Assembly (NCBI GenBank): GCA_963798275.1
Contig: CAWCTB010000054.1
Location: 1 to 30,809 of the forward strand
Origin: CAWCTB01 sp963798275
GTDB taxonomy: Bacteria > Acidobacteriota > Terriglobia > Terriglobales > Acidobacteriaceae
Length of the DNA: 30,809 bases
Reading direction: 5' to 3'
Part shown: in pieces, positions 9,124 through 17,966 of the stretch
Layout of the letters: each line of letters opens with the position of its first letter
Numbering within the stretch: position 1 is the stretch's first letter
Program-made: the position numbers and the translations under genes
Notes under the pieces: generated by a model
What the model saw: the letters and a program-made list of their open reading frames with translations, nothing else
What the model was told of the DNA's origin: nothing
The model's database searches: none

Positions 9124-10002
9124 GTGCCGGGCCGTATCCTCGACGACTGGCGCCACGACGCCTTCAACTTCGCGCGGACCGACCTGCCGCGGATCGCGGC
9201 AATCCTGCTGGTCGCGTTTATCCTGACGCGGCTGCTAAAGGTCGTCTCCCGCCATATCAGCGCGCTCAGCCAGCGTTCCGAGCTCCCGTCGGCCGTCCGG
9301 GCACAGCAGCTACGAACTCTGTCTAGCGTCACCTATAGCGTCGGCGTCTTCGTGATCCTGTTCATTGCCGGCATGCAAATCCTGGCGCGCCTCGGCATCA
9401 ACATGGGACCGCTACTGGCGAGCGCGGGCATCGCCGGCCTGGCCATCGGTTTCGGCGCGCAGACCCTGGTCAAAGATTTCATTAATGGCTTCTTCATCCT
9501 GGCGGAAAACCAGTACGACCTCGGCGACACGGTGCGCATCGCTGGAGTCCAGGGTGTGGTGGAGACGATGACCCTGCGCCGCACCGTGCTGCGCGACACG
9601 GATGGCACGCTGCACACGGTTCCGAGCAGCCAGATCACCATCGTCAGCAACCTCACCCGCGACTGGACGCAGGTATCGCTGAAGATCTCTGTCGCCTATG
9701 GCGCCGATAGCGACCTGGTGGTGCAGTTGCTCAAGCAGGTGGGTGACGACCTCGCACACGATCCCCAGTTCAGCAATTCCATCGTGGCGCAGCCGGAGGT
9801 GCCCGGGATCGAGCGGGTCAGCGGCAACGAAGTCGATTACTTGATGCTGGTGAAGACCAAGCCCGGAGCGCAGTTCTCCGTCAGCCGCGAGCTGCGCCGC
9901 CGCATTAAAGTCAGCTTCGAGAAAAACCACATCGAGCCGGGCAATCCCAACCGGGTGTACGTGGTCGACAGCGGCAAGGGGGCTAGCGAAAACAGCAATT
10001 AG
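9124..10002 (+). CDS. Small-conductance mechanosensitive channel (MscS family)
   Basis: A 292-residue protein with the MscS core. Two membrane helices (about residues 22-40 and 70-90) are followed by the pore helix and beta domain: GLAIGFGAQTLVKDFI at about 105-120 carries the Gly/Ala-rich pore packing and the family signature, then GFFILAENQYDLGD. The cytosolic vestibule domain follows to the C-terminus. These channels open under membrane tension to release solutes on hypo-osmotic shock. The start is set at GTG 9124, since no other start is in frame before an upstream stop; the ribosome binding site is weak, so the true N-terminus is somewhat uncertain. The stop codon lies inside a heptamer repeat. 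Confidence 0.9.
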   Translation: MPGRILDDWRHDAFNFARTDLPRIAAILLVAFILTRLLKVVSRHISALSQRSELPSAVRAQQLRTLSSVTYSVGVFVILFIAGMQILARLGINMGPLLASAGIAGLAIGFGAQTLVKDFINGFFILAENQYDLGDTVRIAGVQGVVETMTLRRTVLRDTDGTLHTVPSSQITIVSNLTRDWTQVSLKISVAYGADSDLVVQLLKQVGDDLAHDPQFSNSIVAQPEVPGIERVSGNEVDYLMLVKTKPGAQFSVSRELRRRIKVSFEKNHIEPGNPNRVYVVDSGKGASENSN

Positions 10003-10008
10003 CAATTA
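9994..10008. repeat. Heptamer tandem repeat (2 units of AGCAATT)
   Basis: Two perfect AGCAATT units overlap the TAG stop codon of the MscS gene (10000-10002). It is the shortest and least degenerate member of the gene-end heptamer repeats in this window. Confidence 0.5.
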
Positions 10009-10050
10009 AATTGGACACACATCTCGCACTTGCTCGCGGCCGGCAGTCCC

Positions 10051-10917
10051 TTACTTCGCCAACCCCGCCCACTTCTCCAGCAACTGAATCGTCGCCGCGT
10101 AGTCCAGATCATCCCAGCCTTCTTCGCTCGACAGTTCGTAGATTTCGTCCACGGTCTCCAGCGCCGGCAGCTTCACGCGAACTTCCTTCGCGGTATCGAG
10201 CAACAGGTGAATGTCTTTGTGCATGAGGCGCAGCGGAAAATTCGGCGAGTAATCGTGGCGCAACACAAACGGCGCTTTGTAGTCGACCACGCCGGAGCGG
10301 ATCATCGATGCCTGCACCAACTCCACCATCTTCTGCGGCTCGACGCCCAGCTTCCTGGCCAGCGTCATGCCTTCCGCGAAACCTTCGTAGATCATGGCGA
10401 TCTGCAAGTTCATGCAGATTTTGGCCGCCTGCCCTTTGCCGGTCTCGCCAACGTGGATCACCGTCTTGCCCATGGCCTTGAACAGGGGCTGCAGAAACTC
10501 GACTCCCTCCGGCGTGCCGCCGACGATAAAGATCAACTGCCCGTTCTCCGCCCCGATCTTGGAACCAGTCACCGGAGCATCAACCCACTGCACCCCCTTG
10601 GCGGCGATGCGCTCGGCAAACTTCACGGTCGAGGAGGGCGAGATGGTGCTCGAATCCACCACGATCATGCCCTCGTGCAGGGATTGCTCCACGCCATCCG
10701 GCCCAAACATCACCCGCTCGACCGCAGCGGTATCGGCCACGCACATCCATACCACCTCGGCTTCCTTGGCCGCGTCGGCCGGAGACACTGCGGTCTTTGC
10801 GCCGTCTACATGCTGGCGTGCCGTGCGGTTCCACACGCAAACTTCATGTCCTGCTTTAACCAGGTTGCCGGCCATTGGACGGCCCATGATTCCCAATCCG
10901 AGATACGCTATGCGCAT
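10051..10917 (-). CDS. NAD(P)-dependent beta-hydroxyacid dehydrogenase (3-hydroxyisobutyrate dehydrogenase / glyoxylate reductase family)
   Basis: A 288-residue protein matching the length of the family. The N-terminal Rossmann domain has GLGIMGRPMAGN at residues 7-18, which is both the dinucleotide-binding and family signature. The substrate-binding motif DAPVTGS is at about 113-119, and the catalytic lysine is expected at K166 within GKGQAAKICMN. The all-helical C-terminal domain completes the fold. It reduces or oxidises a beta-hydroxyacid such as tartronate semialdehyde, succinic semialdehyde or 3-hydroxyisobutyrate; the exact substrate is not clear. The ATG at 10917 is preceded by AAGGAG. 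It is a single gene, convergent with the MscS gene. Confidence 0.93.
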   Translation of the reverse strand: MRIAYLGLGIMGRPMAGNLVKAGHEVCVWNRTARQHVDGAKTAVSPADAAKEAEVVWMCVADTAAVERVMFGPDGVEQSLHEGMIVVDSSTISPSSTVKFAERIAAKGVQWVDAPVTGSKIGAENGQLIFIVGGTPEGVEFLQPLFKAMGKTVIHVGETGKGQAAKICMNLQIAMIYEGFAEGMTLARKLGVEPQKMVELVQASMIRSGVVDYKAPFVLRHDYSPNFPLRLMHKDIHLLLDTAKEVRVKLPALETVDEIYELSSEEGWDDLDYAATIQLLEKWAGLAK

Positions 10918-10987
10918 TCCACGCTCCTTACCCGAATCCTTGATTTAAGCTGACTAATGAGAGAAGGTCAAGGAAACAGGTAGCGCC

Positions 10988-11184
10988 GTGAACTGGCATC
11001 GCCGTCTGGCGTTCTTTTACGCCTTCGCTGTCGCGATGCTGGTGGTCTGCTCTGTTCTGGGAGAGATTCCGCATTGGGCGCTCTTACCGGTGCCCTGGTG
11101 ATCATGAGTGTGTGGTATCACTGGCGTGTCTACCGGAAACTGACCCGCCCGACCCAGAAGCCGCCGGACCTCAAGCGGGTTTGA
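10988..11184 (+). CDS. Small two-helix membrane protein (frameshifted in this sequence)
   Basis: The GTG at 10988 opens a frame with MNWHRRLAFF then a hydrophobic stretch to about residue 29. After the G run at 11076-11078 the protein sense moves to another frame: GALTGALVIMSVWYHW, then a basic tail ending PPDLKRV at the stop 11182-11184. Adding one G to that run joins them into one protein of about 65 residues with two membrane helices and a basic C-terminal tail. I do not recognise it. The smooth join at a homopolymer and the good composition on both sides support a real gene with a sequence error. It was missed by simple frame calling because each piece is short. Confidence 0.55.
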
Positions 11185-11335
11185 CGTCGGAGCTCACCGC
11201 GAGGCGGTTGCACTGGGAGAACCAATTCCCCCAGCGATGCAGATTTTTGCGGCACGCTTCTCTTGCCTCTAACGCGCCCTGCATGATAGCTTCGCATCGC
11301 CACCGGTTCGGCTCGCGTCTAATACGTAAACCTCC

Positions 11336-12221
11336 ATGATTGGCATTACCATTCGCCGCAAGGCCAGGCAGTTTGGAACATTGGTGCGCCACTCGGCGAT
11401 GACTCCTCGCACCGGCCTGGTTCGCAAGCCGGTTTTCGCCGCGCGGGGCGAACTCGGCGTCACCTTCATTGGACATTCCAGCTTCTTCCTCCAGATCGGC
11501 GGCAAGAACCTGCTGATCGACCCCAACTTCGCGCGCTGGATCTTCGTTCTCAAGCGCCTGCGACGCCCCGGATTGAGCCTGCGAGACCTGCCGCCGATCG
11601 ATGCGGTGCTGGTTTCGCACGCGCATTTCGATCACCTGCATCGCCCGACGCTGCGCGCCATATCGCGGCTCACCCGGCGCAAGTCAGGCAAGCGGCCGGT
11701 CATCATCGTGCCCCGCGCATCTGCGCGACCTGGTCAGCGACCTCGGCTATTCCCGCGTGGTCGAAATGGACTGGTGGCAGAGCTTGCAGCTCGGCGGCAT
11801 CGAAGTCACCCACGTGCCCTCGAAACACTGGGGCGCGCGCGTGATTCGCGACATGCATCGCGGCTACGGCGGATACGTGCTGCGCACTTCGCGCCACTCG
11901 CTCTACCACGCCGGCGACACCGCCTACTTCGACGGCTTCCACGAAATCGGCGAACGGCTGCGCCCCGACGTGGCCCTGCTGCCCATCGGCGCTTACCATC
12001 CTGCGTCCTATCGCAACGTGCACGCCAGCCCGGAAGACGCCATGCAGGCGTTCGTGGACCTGCGCTCGCGCTGGATGGTGCCCATGCACTATGGAACGTT
12101 CCGTCTCGGTTACGAGCCCATCGAGGAGCCGGTGGTGCGTCTGCTGGAAGATGCCCGCCAGCGCGGAGTGGAAGAGAAGGTGTGCGTGCTGGAAGAGGGC
12201 GTTACGAAGTTGTTTGGGTAA
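11336..12221 (+). CDS. Metallo-beta-lactamase-fold hydrolase, NAPE-PLD/UlaG-like (frameshifted in this sequence)
   Basis: The first frame (from ATG 11336) gives FIGHSSFFLQIGG, LLIDPNF and the metal-binding HAHFDH motif. At the C run 11711-11714 the protein continues in another frame to 12221 with LGGIEVTHVPSKHWGAR, YHAGDTAYF, LLPIGAYHP and MVPMHYGTFRLG. Removing one C joins them into about 295 residues. The order HxHxDH, His near SKHW, Asp in AGDT and the final His in MHYGTF is the dinuclear zinc set. The IGAYxP plus a late HxGTF resembles N-acyl-phosphatidylethanolamine phospholipase D and related lactonases; the substrate is unknown. The homopolymer position of the break suggests a sequencing error. 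Confidence 0.85.
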
Positions 12222-12225
12222 AGCA

Positions 12226-12267
12226 GCAGCTAGTGGCTAGCAATTAGCTCTTCGCTTTTCCTGCTAG
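12226..12267. repeat. Degenerate heptamer tandem repeat (about 6 units)
   Basis: Units such as GCAGCTA and GTGGCTA run in 7-bp phase from just after the stop of the MBL-fold gene to the stop of the minus-strand metB-like gene (12264). It fills the whole gap between the two convergent genes. Confidence 0.55.
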
Positions 12268-13422
12268 ATGCTCCCCAGCGCCTGCTCCAGATCCGCGATC
12301 AAGTCCTCGACATCTTCGATCCCAACCGAGATCCGCACCATGCCGTCGGTGAGCCCGATGGCCTTGCGGCCTTTTTCGCCGATGGCCGCGTGCGTCATGG
12401 TCGCGGGATGCGAGATCAGCGTCTCCACTCCGCCCAGCGATTCGCCCAGCGTGCACACGCGCACTCGCTTCAGGAACTTCTTGGCGTTGGCGCAGCGAGC
12501 CGGTCTCGAAGGTGATCATCGATCCGAAGCCGGTCTGCTGCCGGCACGCCAACTCGTATTGCGGATGGCTCTTCAGCCCGGGATAGAACACCTTCTTCAC
12601 CTTGCGATGCCCGCTGAGGTAGTCGGCGATGACGCGCCCGTTGTCGTCATGCTGCTTCATGCGCACCGCCAGCGTCTTGGTGCCGCGCAGCACCAGCCAG
12701 CACTCAAACGGAGACAGGATCGCGCCCACCGCCTTCTGGATGAACGCCAGCTTCTCCGCCTGCTCCGCGGTCGTGCACACCAGCACGCCGCCAAGGCCGT
12801 CGCTGTGGCCGTTGAGGAACTTGGTGGTCGAGTGCATCACGATGTCGGCGCCAAACTTGATGGGCTGCTGAAAATACGGCGACAGGAACGTGTTGTCGAC
12901 CACCACCTCGCAGCCGCGCTTGTGCGCGATGCGGCTGACGGCGGCGATGTCGGTGAGCCCCATCAGCGGATTGGTCGGCGTCTCGATGTACACGTAGCGC
13001 GTGTTCTTGCGGATGGCGCGCTCGACGTTGCGCGGATCGGCCGTGTCGACGTAGGTGAACTCCAGGCCGAAGTTCGCCAGGATCTGGTTGAACAGCCGCG
13101 GCACGCCGCCATACAGATTGTTGGAGGCGACGATGTGGTCGCCCGACTTCATCATCTGGCAGATGGCCGCAATCGCCGCCATGCCGCTGGAGAACACGCG
13201 CGCCGCGACGCCGCCTTCCAGCGAAGCCAGGTTCTCTTCCAGCCGCGTGCGCGTGGGATTGCCGGCGCGCGAATAGTCGTAGCCCTTGGTCTTGCCCAGC
13301 TCTTCCTGGGCGTAGGTGGAGGTCGCGAAGATCGGTGGGGCTACCGCTCCGGTGGACGGGTCGGCTTCGTTGCCGACGTGGATGGCGCGAGTAGAAAATC
13401 CGGCAGAGGTCTTCTTAGGCAT
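12264..13422 (-). CDS. metB: Cystathionine gamma-synthase/gamma-lyase family PLP enzyme (frameshifted in this sequence)
   Basis: A fold-type I PLP enzyme of trans-sulfuration, about 385 residues once joined. Starting at ATG 13422, the protein shows the N-terminal TRAIHVG, PIFATSTYAQ and YSRAGNPTR segments, then SGMAAI, the PLP-lysine motif HSTTKFLNGHSDGLGG and SPFECWLVLRG. The last 66 residues (VRVCTLGESLGGVETLISHPATMTH and onward) are in another frame from about 12490 to 12264; a single extra base near 12488-12496 explains it. The gene follows a cysK/CBS-like gene with a 99-bp gap, so it may act as cystathionine gamma-lyase making cysteine, or as gamma-synthase in methionine synthesis. Sequence alone does not separate the two; the symbol is a family label. 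Confidence 0.88.
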
Positions 13423-13492
13423 ATTGGATTTCCGGTCGATATAGCGCCTGCCGCGGGTATTGTAACGGACTTCGGTCCGCAAGGGATCCGTT

Positions 13493-13527
13493 CTATCCAC
13501 TGACCACTGTCCAACTGGTTACTATTT
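13493..13527. repeat. Degenerate heptamer tandem repeat (5 units)
   Basis: Five units in strict 7-bp phase, for example CTATCCA and CTGACCA, cover the gap between the cysK-like stop (13522) and the upstream side of the metB-like gene, including the cysK-like stop codon itself. Confidence 0.65.
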
Positions 13528-14478
13528 GTCGTTGAAATGAAAGATATCCTTCGACAGGTAGCGCTCGGCCGAGTCGGGAATGATCGTTACCACCCGCTTA
13601 CCCGGCCCCAGGCGCTTGGCGATTGCAATCGCAGCAAATACATTCGCGCCTGCACTCGATCCGGCCAGACACGCCTTCTTTCGCTGCCAGCTGCTTCACC
13701 ATGTCGAAGGCGTCGTGATCGCTGACTGCGATGATCTCGTCCGCGACGGAGGAGTCGAATGTCTTGGGAATGAAGCTCGCGCCGATGCCCTCGATCTCGT
13801 GCTCGCCTTTCGGGCCGCCGCCCAGCACCGAGCCCTGCGTCTCCACGGCAACTGTCAGGACGTGCGGATTGCGATCTTTCACGATAGCGCGCCACGCCGG
13901 TGAAGGTTCCGCCGGTTCCGGCGCCGATCACCACGGCATCGATCTGGCCCTGCATCTGGTCGTACAGCTCGCGGGCGGTGGTCTCGTAGTGAAAGTCGGG
14001 ATTGGCCTGGTTTTCGAACTGTCCCGCGACGAACGAGTTCGGGGTCTTGGCGGCGCGATCTCCTGCATCAGTCGAATCGCGCCCTGCATACCTTCGGCGT
14101 CGGGGGTGCGAATCACCTCCGCGCCCAGCGCCTCCATCAGCGTGACCTTCTCCTTGCGAGAAGCGTTCCGGTACCGCGAGCACCACCTTGTAGCCGCGGC
14201 TGCACCCGATCAGCGCCAGCCCCACGCCGGTGTTGCCGGCGGTGGCTTCGAAGATGGTGGAGCCCGGCCGCAGCAAGCCATCGCGCTCGGCGCGCAGAAT
14301 CATGCCCAGCGCGGCGCGGTCTTTGATGCTGCCGCCCGGGTTCAGGTACTCCAGCTTGGCGTAGACGTCCGCAGCCTCTGGCAGGAACGACGTGTTGAAG
14401 GTGAAGGACCGGCGTTTCGCCGACCAGTTCAGTGATTTCTTCTGCGACCCGGAGGGAAGTCATTTCAGCAGTTTTCAT
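13522..14478 (-). CDS. cysK: Cysteine synthase / cystathionine beta-synthase family enzyme (several frameshifts in this sequence)
   Basis: A fold-type II PLP enzyme of about 315 residues spread over three frames. In order: MKTAEMTSLRVAEEI and VGETPV; FNTSFLPEAADVYAKLEYLNPGG with SIKDRA (PLP lysine); FEATAGNTGVGLAL; MEALGAEVIRTPDAEG; NSFVAGQFENQANP; VVIGAGTGGTFTGV; KDRNPHVLTVAVE; HEIEGIGASFIP; and a final AGSSAGANVFAAIAIA to the stop at 13522. Breaks fall near 14405, 14153, 14056, 13885 and 13671, mostly a net extra base. All catalytic motifs survive, so errors in the sequence are more likely than decay. The EGIGxxFIP region resembles cystathionine beta-synthases, and the metB-like gene follows directly, so a cysteine/homocysteine trans-sulfuration pair is plausible. 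The ATG at 14478 has AGGG upstream. Confidence 0.85.
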
Positions 14479-14576
14479 GAACACCCTGCGGAATTACTCT
14501 CAAAGAGTACGGGATGCGCGGGAAGGGGTCAACGAAACGAGCAACAAGGTAGTGGATCGGTCTGATTTCCACAGAC

Positions 14577-14780
14577 CTATTCGGAGGAACGGTCTGGAAT
14601 ATGGAGTTGAAACCAAGCGGGTCCACCAAATGGACTGTGGATGGCAAAATCTGGAAGGGGCTCCAAGTAACTGCCCTGGATGTCCGAAATCTCTTGCATC
14701 CAACGAAGATTGTATTGCACGCGCTGCGCATCCCAGCGGCATGTGAGGCGTCCAGTCTCTGTTTGCCATGCTGATGTCAT
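14577..14780 (-). CDS. Short tryptophan-rich hypothetical protein
   Basis: A 67-residue protein with ATG at 14780 preceded by AGAGGT about 8 nt upstream. It opens MTSAWQTETGRLTCRW and contains RWMQEISDIQG, PLPDFAIHSPFGG and WFQLH. Four tryptophans, the regular composition and the ribosome binding site favour a real gene over chance. There are no membrane segments and no catalytic motif. I have a vague memory of similar short acidobacterial proteins, but no function is known to me. It lies alone on the minus strand about 100 bp upstream of the cysK-like gene and could share its transcript. Confidence 0.55.
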   Translation of the reverse strand: MTSAWQTETGRLTCRWDAQRVQYNLRWMQEISDIQGSYLEPLPDFAIHSPFGGPAWFQLHIPDRSSE

Positions 14781-14980
14781 CGCAGCTAACCTCTGAGAAA
14801 ATCTTAGCCCTAAAGGAGCGCTTTGGCGATCAGATTCTTGTCACTCCGCTTTGCGGCCGCTTCCGCTTTCGGAGCAGGTCGCACCGTTCCTCAATGCTCA
14901 ACGTGCTCGCTGATTCCTACTTCCATCGCCGGCGTAACCGGCAACGTCGTCGAGGACGAACGATGCCTCGCCAGGGCCAC
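14781..14980. other. murI: Gap between murI and the short hypothetical gene
   Basis: Two hundred bases with no convincing gene, repeat or promoter. Confidence 0.4.
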
Positions 14981-15864
14981 TCATCCTCCCAAGTCCACGT
15001 GCTCCACGCGATCGACCTGCCGCCCCAGAAAGCGTCCGCCAGCCGCTTGAACTTGTCCACCGAATCGGTGACATAGAAGCGAAAGGTCCGGTGCTCCCCA
15101 TCTTTTCCCGCGCCGGAAGCATGTCGGGTGTTCCGTCCTTCCGCAAGGGTGCCCCATCTTGTTGCTGCCTTTGCGAAAGGGTGGGATCGATCAGTCCCAG
15201 CTCCCCGACCATCTTCTTCACCACCCGCGCTGTCGATTCCGCCGAATCCACAATCTTCATCTGCTCCGGCGTAATCCTGCGCAGCAGCGGAGCAATCAGC
15301 GGATAGTGCGTACACGCCAGCACCAGCACGTCGGCGTCGGCGTTGGCCTGCTGCATGGCCTCGTCCAGGTAAATTCGCGCCACCTGCTCGGTCACCGGAT
15401 GCTCGGTCCAGCCTTCTTCCACCAGCGGCACAAACAGCGGACAGGCCTTCTCGAATGCCTCGACGCCGTGCCGCTGCAAAGCGTCGCGATAGGCATGGCT
15501 GGTCACCGTCGCTTCGGTGGCGATCACAATTGCCGCACGGCTCCGGCTCACCTCCGACGCCATCGCCGCGCCCGGTTCCACCACGCCCACCACCGGCACA
15601 CGCGACGCCGCTTTGATCTGCGGCAGCGCCAGCGCGCTCGCCGTGTTGCAGGCGATCACCAGCAGGTCGATGTTCTTGCGACTCCAGAAAGCGGGTTGCG
15701 CCGATGGCGTAGCGGGCGACGGTCTCGGCCGACTTCGTTCCGTAGGGCAGGCGCGCCGTGTCGCCAAAGTAGAGGTAATGCGCGGGCAACCGCTCGGCCA
15801 GCGCCTTCAGCACGGTCAGGCCGCCGACGCCGGAGTCGAACACCCCAATGCGCGGCAGCGTCAT
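14981..15864 (-). CDS. murI: Glutamate racemase (frameshifts and a small internal insertion in this sequence)
   Basis: It makes D-glutamate for peptidoglycan. The ATG at 15864 overlaps the gerM-like stop by 4 nt (ATGA). The protein opens MTLPRIGVFDSGVGGLTVL with the catalytic Asp in FDSG, then YFGDTARLPYG. A shift near 15680 leads to LLVIACNTASALAL (first catalytic Cys), VVGVVEPG, and VLACTHYPLI (second catalytic Cys). After LIDPTLSQ comes an unusual stretch of about 20-28 residues encoded at about 15090-15160, then RFYVTDSVDKF, and in a third frame RFLGRQVDRVEHVDLGG to the stop at 14981. The family end is intact once shifts are repaired, at about 290 residues. The inserted stretch is flanked by short direct repeats and looks like an element or duplication within the gene. 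Confidence 0.9.
15090..15160. repeat. murI: Direct repeat pair flanking an insertion inside murI
   Basis: GGTGCTCCCCATCTT at 15090-15104 and GGTGCCCCATCTT at 15148-15160 are near-identical direct repeats 58 bp apart. The sequence between them encodes residues not expected in glutamate racemases and contains arms CGGAAG and CTTCCG that could pair. Taking out one repeat plus the interval would restore a normal-looking junction. Confidence 0.5.
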
Positions 15865-16460
15865 TGCAGCTCCTTCGCGAGCTGGCCGATGTTGCTCGCC
15901 ATATAGAAGCGGCGCAGGTCCGCGTGACCGGCCAGGGTTTCGCGCTCCTGCGCCGTTGACGATGATCTTCACGCTCGTAATCTTCGGCATCGTTGGCGTT
16001 CAAGGTCGCGACCATCGACGTGATGGTCAGCTCCTCGGCCAGCACGCCCGAGGGATGCGCGTCGGCAAACGCCGCGTTGGTGTCCACCACCGCACTGCCA
16101 TCGCTCAGCAAGTAGACATCGCGCACGTCGGAGCCTGCGCCAATCGGGTGCGGCGATCCGGGCTGCTGGTACGCTCCAAACAGCGCCCGCAGAATGGCCC
16201 GCGCCTGTTCGCTGCGTCTCCGCCGGTAAGGCGAGATTCTGATCTGCTTGCGGTACAGCGTCGCGTCCGCATCGGATGCGACGTAAAGCGTCACCGAAGC
16301 GGTCGGACCGCTGGCCGGAGGAGCCACCGCCTGCTGCTGTTGCGGCCATGCGCTGCTTCTTCGCTCGTGACCTTCTTGTGCAAATGCCAGGCGTACAGGC
16401 CGAGTCCCGGCCGCCACCAGCAGCAGCACCGACAAACATCAGCACGATGCGGCGGGTCAC
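15861..16460 (-). CDS. GerMN domain protein (GerM-like), membrane-anchored (frameshifts in this sequence)
   Basis: The GTG at 16460 has GGAGGTGA just upstream and overlaps the amidase stop by 4 nt. The protein opens MTRRIVLMF followed by a single membrane helix; the segments LLLVAAG and GLGLYAWHLHKKVTSEE lie in different frames with breaks near the G runs at about 16406-16425. A Pro/Gln linker leads to the GerMN domain: SVTLYVASDADATL, RARAIL-like helix EQARAILRALFG, DVYLLSDGSAVVDTNAAFA, ELTITSMVATL. The end (VKIIVNG, then ETLAGHADLRRFY) needs two further frame changes. GerMN proteins are found in spore germination (GerM) and in non-sporulating cell-envelope contexts. Here it sits between an amidase and murI, so a role in peptidoglycan remodelling is likely. 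Confidence 0.85.
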
Positions 16461-17944
16461 CGGTTCACCTCCGGCAACTTCGCACGCACGGCCGCGACTC
16501 CGGCGGCGATCGACTGCGCTACCTGTTCCTGGTACTCCGGGCTGGCGATATCGCTCACGTTCAGCGCCGGGCGGAGCGATCTCCACCGCGATCGCCGGAG
16601 CGGCAATGTTGTTCATAGGCCGCAGCGGGGCTGGCAAGCGTCGAGTTCGGCAGCTTGCGCGACTTCCAACTCGGCGCTCATCGATCCGGCAACCGAGCCG
16701 CTCAGGTCGGCGAACGCCGCCTGCGCCGTGTCCCACGGCAGAAAGTCGCGCGGCGAGAGATCTTCCGGGCCGGCACCATCTCGGTGAAGACGTGAACGCC
16801 CTTGCCGGTGTTGGCGGCGTGCAGCGCGATGTACAGCGCCGGGCGCGCGGCGTTGATCGAGGTCGCGCGCTGATCGAGGCCGATGGCGTAGTCGCCGTTG
16901 CGCAGCAGCGAAGCCGCTATGCCTCGAGCTCCCAGTTCGTGCTGCACCCGCCGCGCCAGCGCCAGCACCACATCCTTCTCCGGCAACTGCGGCGTAATGG
17001 CTGCACCGATCTCCGTCCCACCGTGCGCCGGGTCAATCAACACCAGGAAGCGCGGCCGGGGCGGCAGGTGGCGGCATCACGTTCGGCGGTGTCAGAATCG
17101 AGGTCTGCGGAGCCGGTCACCGGCATCGCTGCACTGCCTGGGTCGGCGGGCCGGAGCAGCCGCTCACGATGATGGTCTTGCCGTCGTCGGCGAAGTTCGC
17201 CATCAGCGGAGCGCCGGCCGGTGATCTCCAGCTCGGCAATGCCGTCGTGTTCGGAGAACGTCGCGCCCTGTGATCAGCGGGTCGTCGTAGGTGACGTGCT
17301 CCGCCGGACCGCTCACCGGCTCGCGCTTGAAGGTCAGGCGAACCTTGCCCGGGCTCGGTCGCAATCGTCGGGTTCACCGGGGCGGGAAAGCTGATCACGA
17401 GCCGCGACGGCGTTCCCTTCTTCAGGTCAGCGAGAAGCGCTCGACCACGTTTCCAATGAACAGGCGCTGCGCCGCTGGACGCAACTCGACCGGCTGAAAT
17501 CCCAGGCGTACCAGCACCTCGTTTGCACTCGCGAGGGGAATGTACCCGCGTTCGTTTTGCAGGACGAAATTGGCGGCCAGCTTGATTTTGTCGCCGTGGA
17601 TCTTGCCGCCATCTTTGCCGTCGTGGAATTCCAGCTCCTGCTGGCGCGCTCCCGGCGAAGTGAACTTCAGTTTGTACTTCTTGCCGTCCGGCTTGGCTTC
17701 GACCGACCCCAGCGGCTCCAGCAGATCGACCAGCCCGATATACGTCTGGCCGCGCACGTCAAGCATGGGGATCGCGTAGGTTGTGCGCGGCGAGTAGACG
17801 GCCAGTTGTTTCGGCTCGGAGGATTGGGCGTGAACCGTCGAGTAGCGCAGTGAAAGCAAATGCACCGAAAATGAGGACGGCAGCAGCCAGAGCTGCGAAG
17901 AGAACACGAACTGTGCCGAGCTGCCGCGATCCAGGATGCATCAC
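16457..17944 (-). CDS. N-acetylmuramoyl-L-alanine amidase, zinc-dependent Amidase_3 type (several frameshifts in this sequence)
   Basis: It cleaves the amide bond between muramic acid and the stem peptide in the periplasm. The start is GTG 17944 or ATG 17941, about 25 nt after the DUF1015 stop; a signal-anchor (VLFAALAAAVLIFGAFAF) follows. Next comes a domain at about 17840-17430 (YSPRTTYAIPMLDVRGQTYIGLVDLLEPLG and onward) resembling the copper-amine-oxidase-like N-terminal domain used as a stalk. The middle third (about 17430-17050) is badly broken by shifts, with readable islands such as LVISFPAPVNPTIATEPG. The catalytic part has DPAHGG (Zn His), PEKDVVLALA (Zn Glu), YIALHAAN (Zn His) and AIAVEIAPP with the probable catalytic Glu. 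The stop overlaps the GerMN start (GTGA). Confidence 0.85.
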
Positions 17945-17966
17945 GAGGGTTGTGCCAGGCCGCTTT

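Noticed and set aside
9081..9326. Gene starting at ATG 9081 just after a TATAAT box
   Set aside because: The product is an Arg/Pro/Ala-rich shadow of the MscS frame. The box more likely serves MscS.
12268..13503. Long open frame of about 411 codons on the plus strand
   Set aside because: It lies opposite the metB-like gene. Its product is His/Arg/Val-rich without motifs, typical of the antisense frame of a GC-rich gene.
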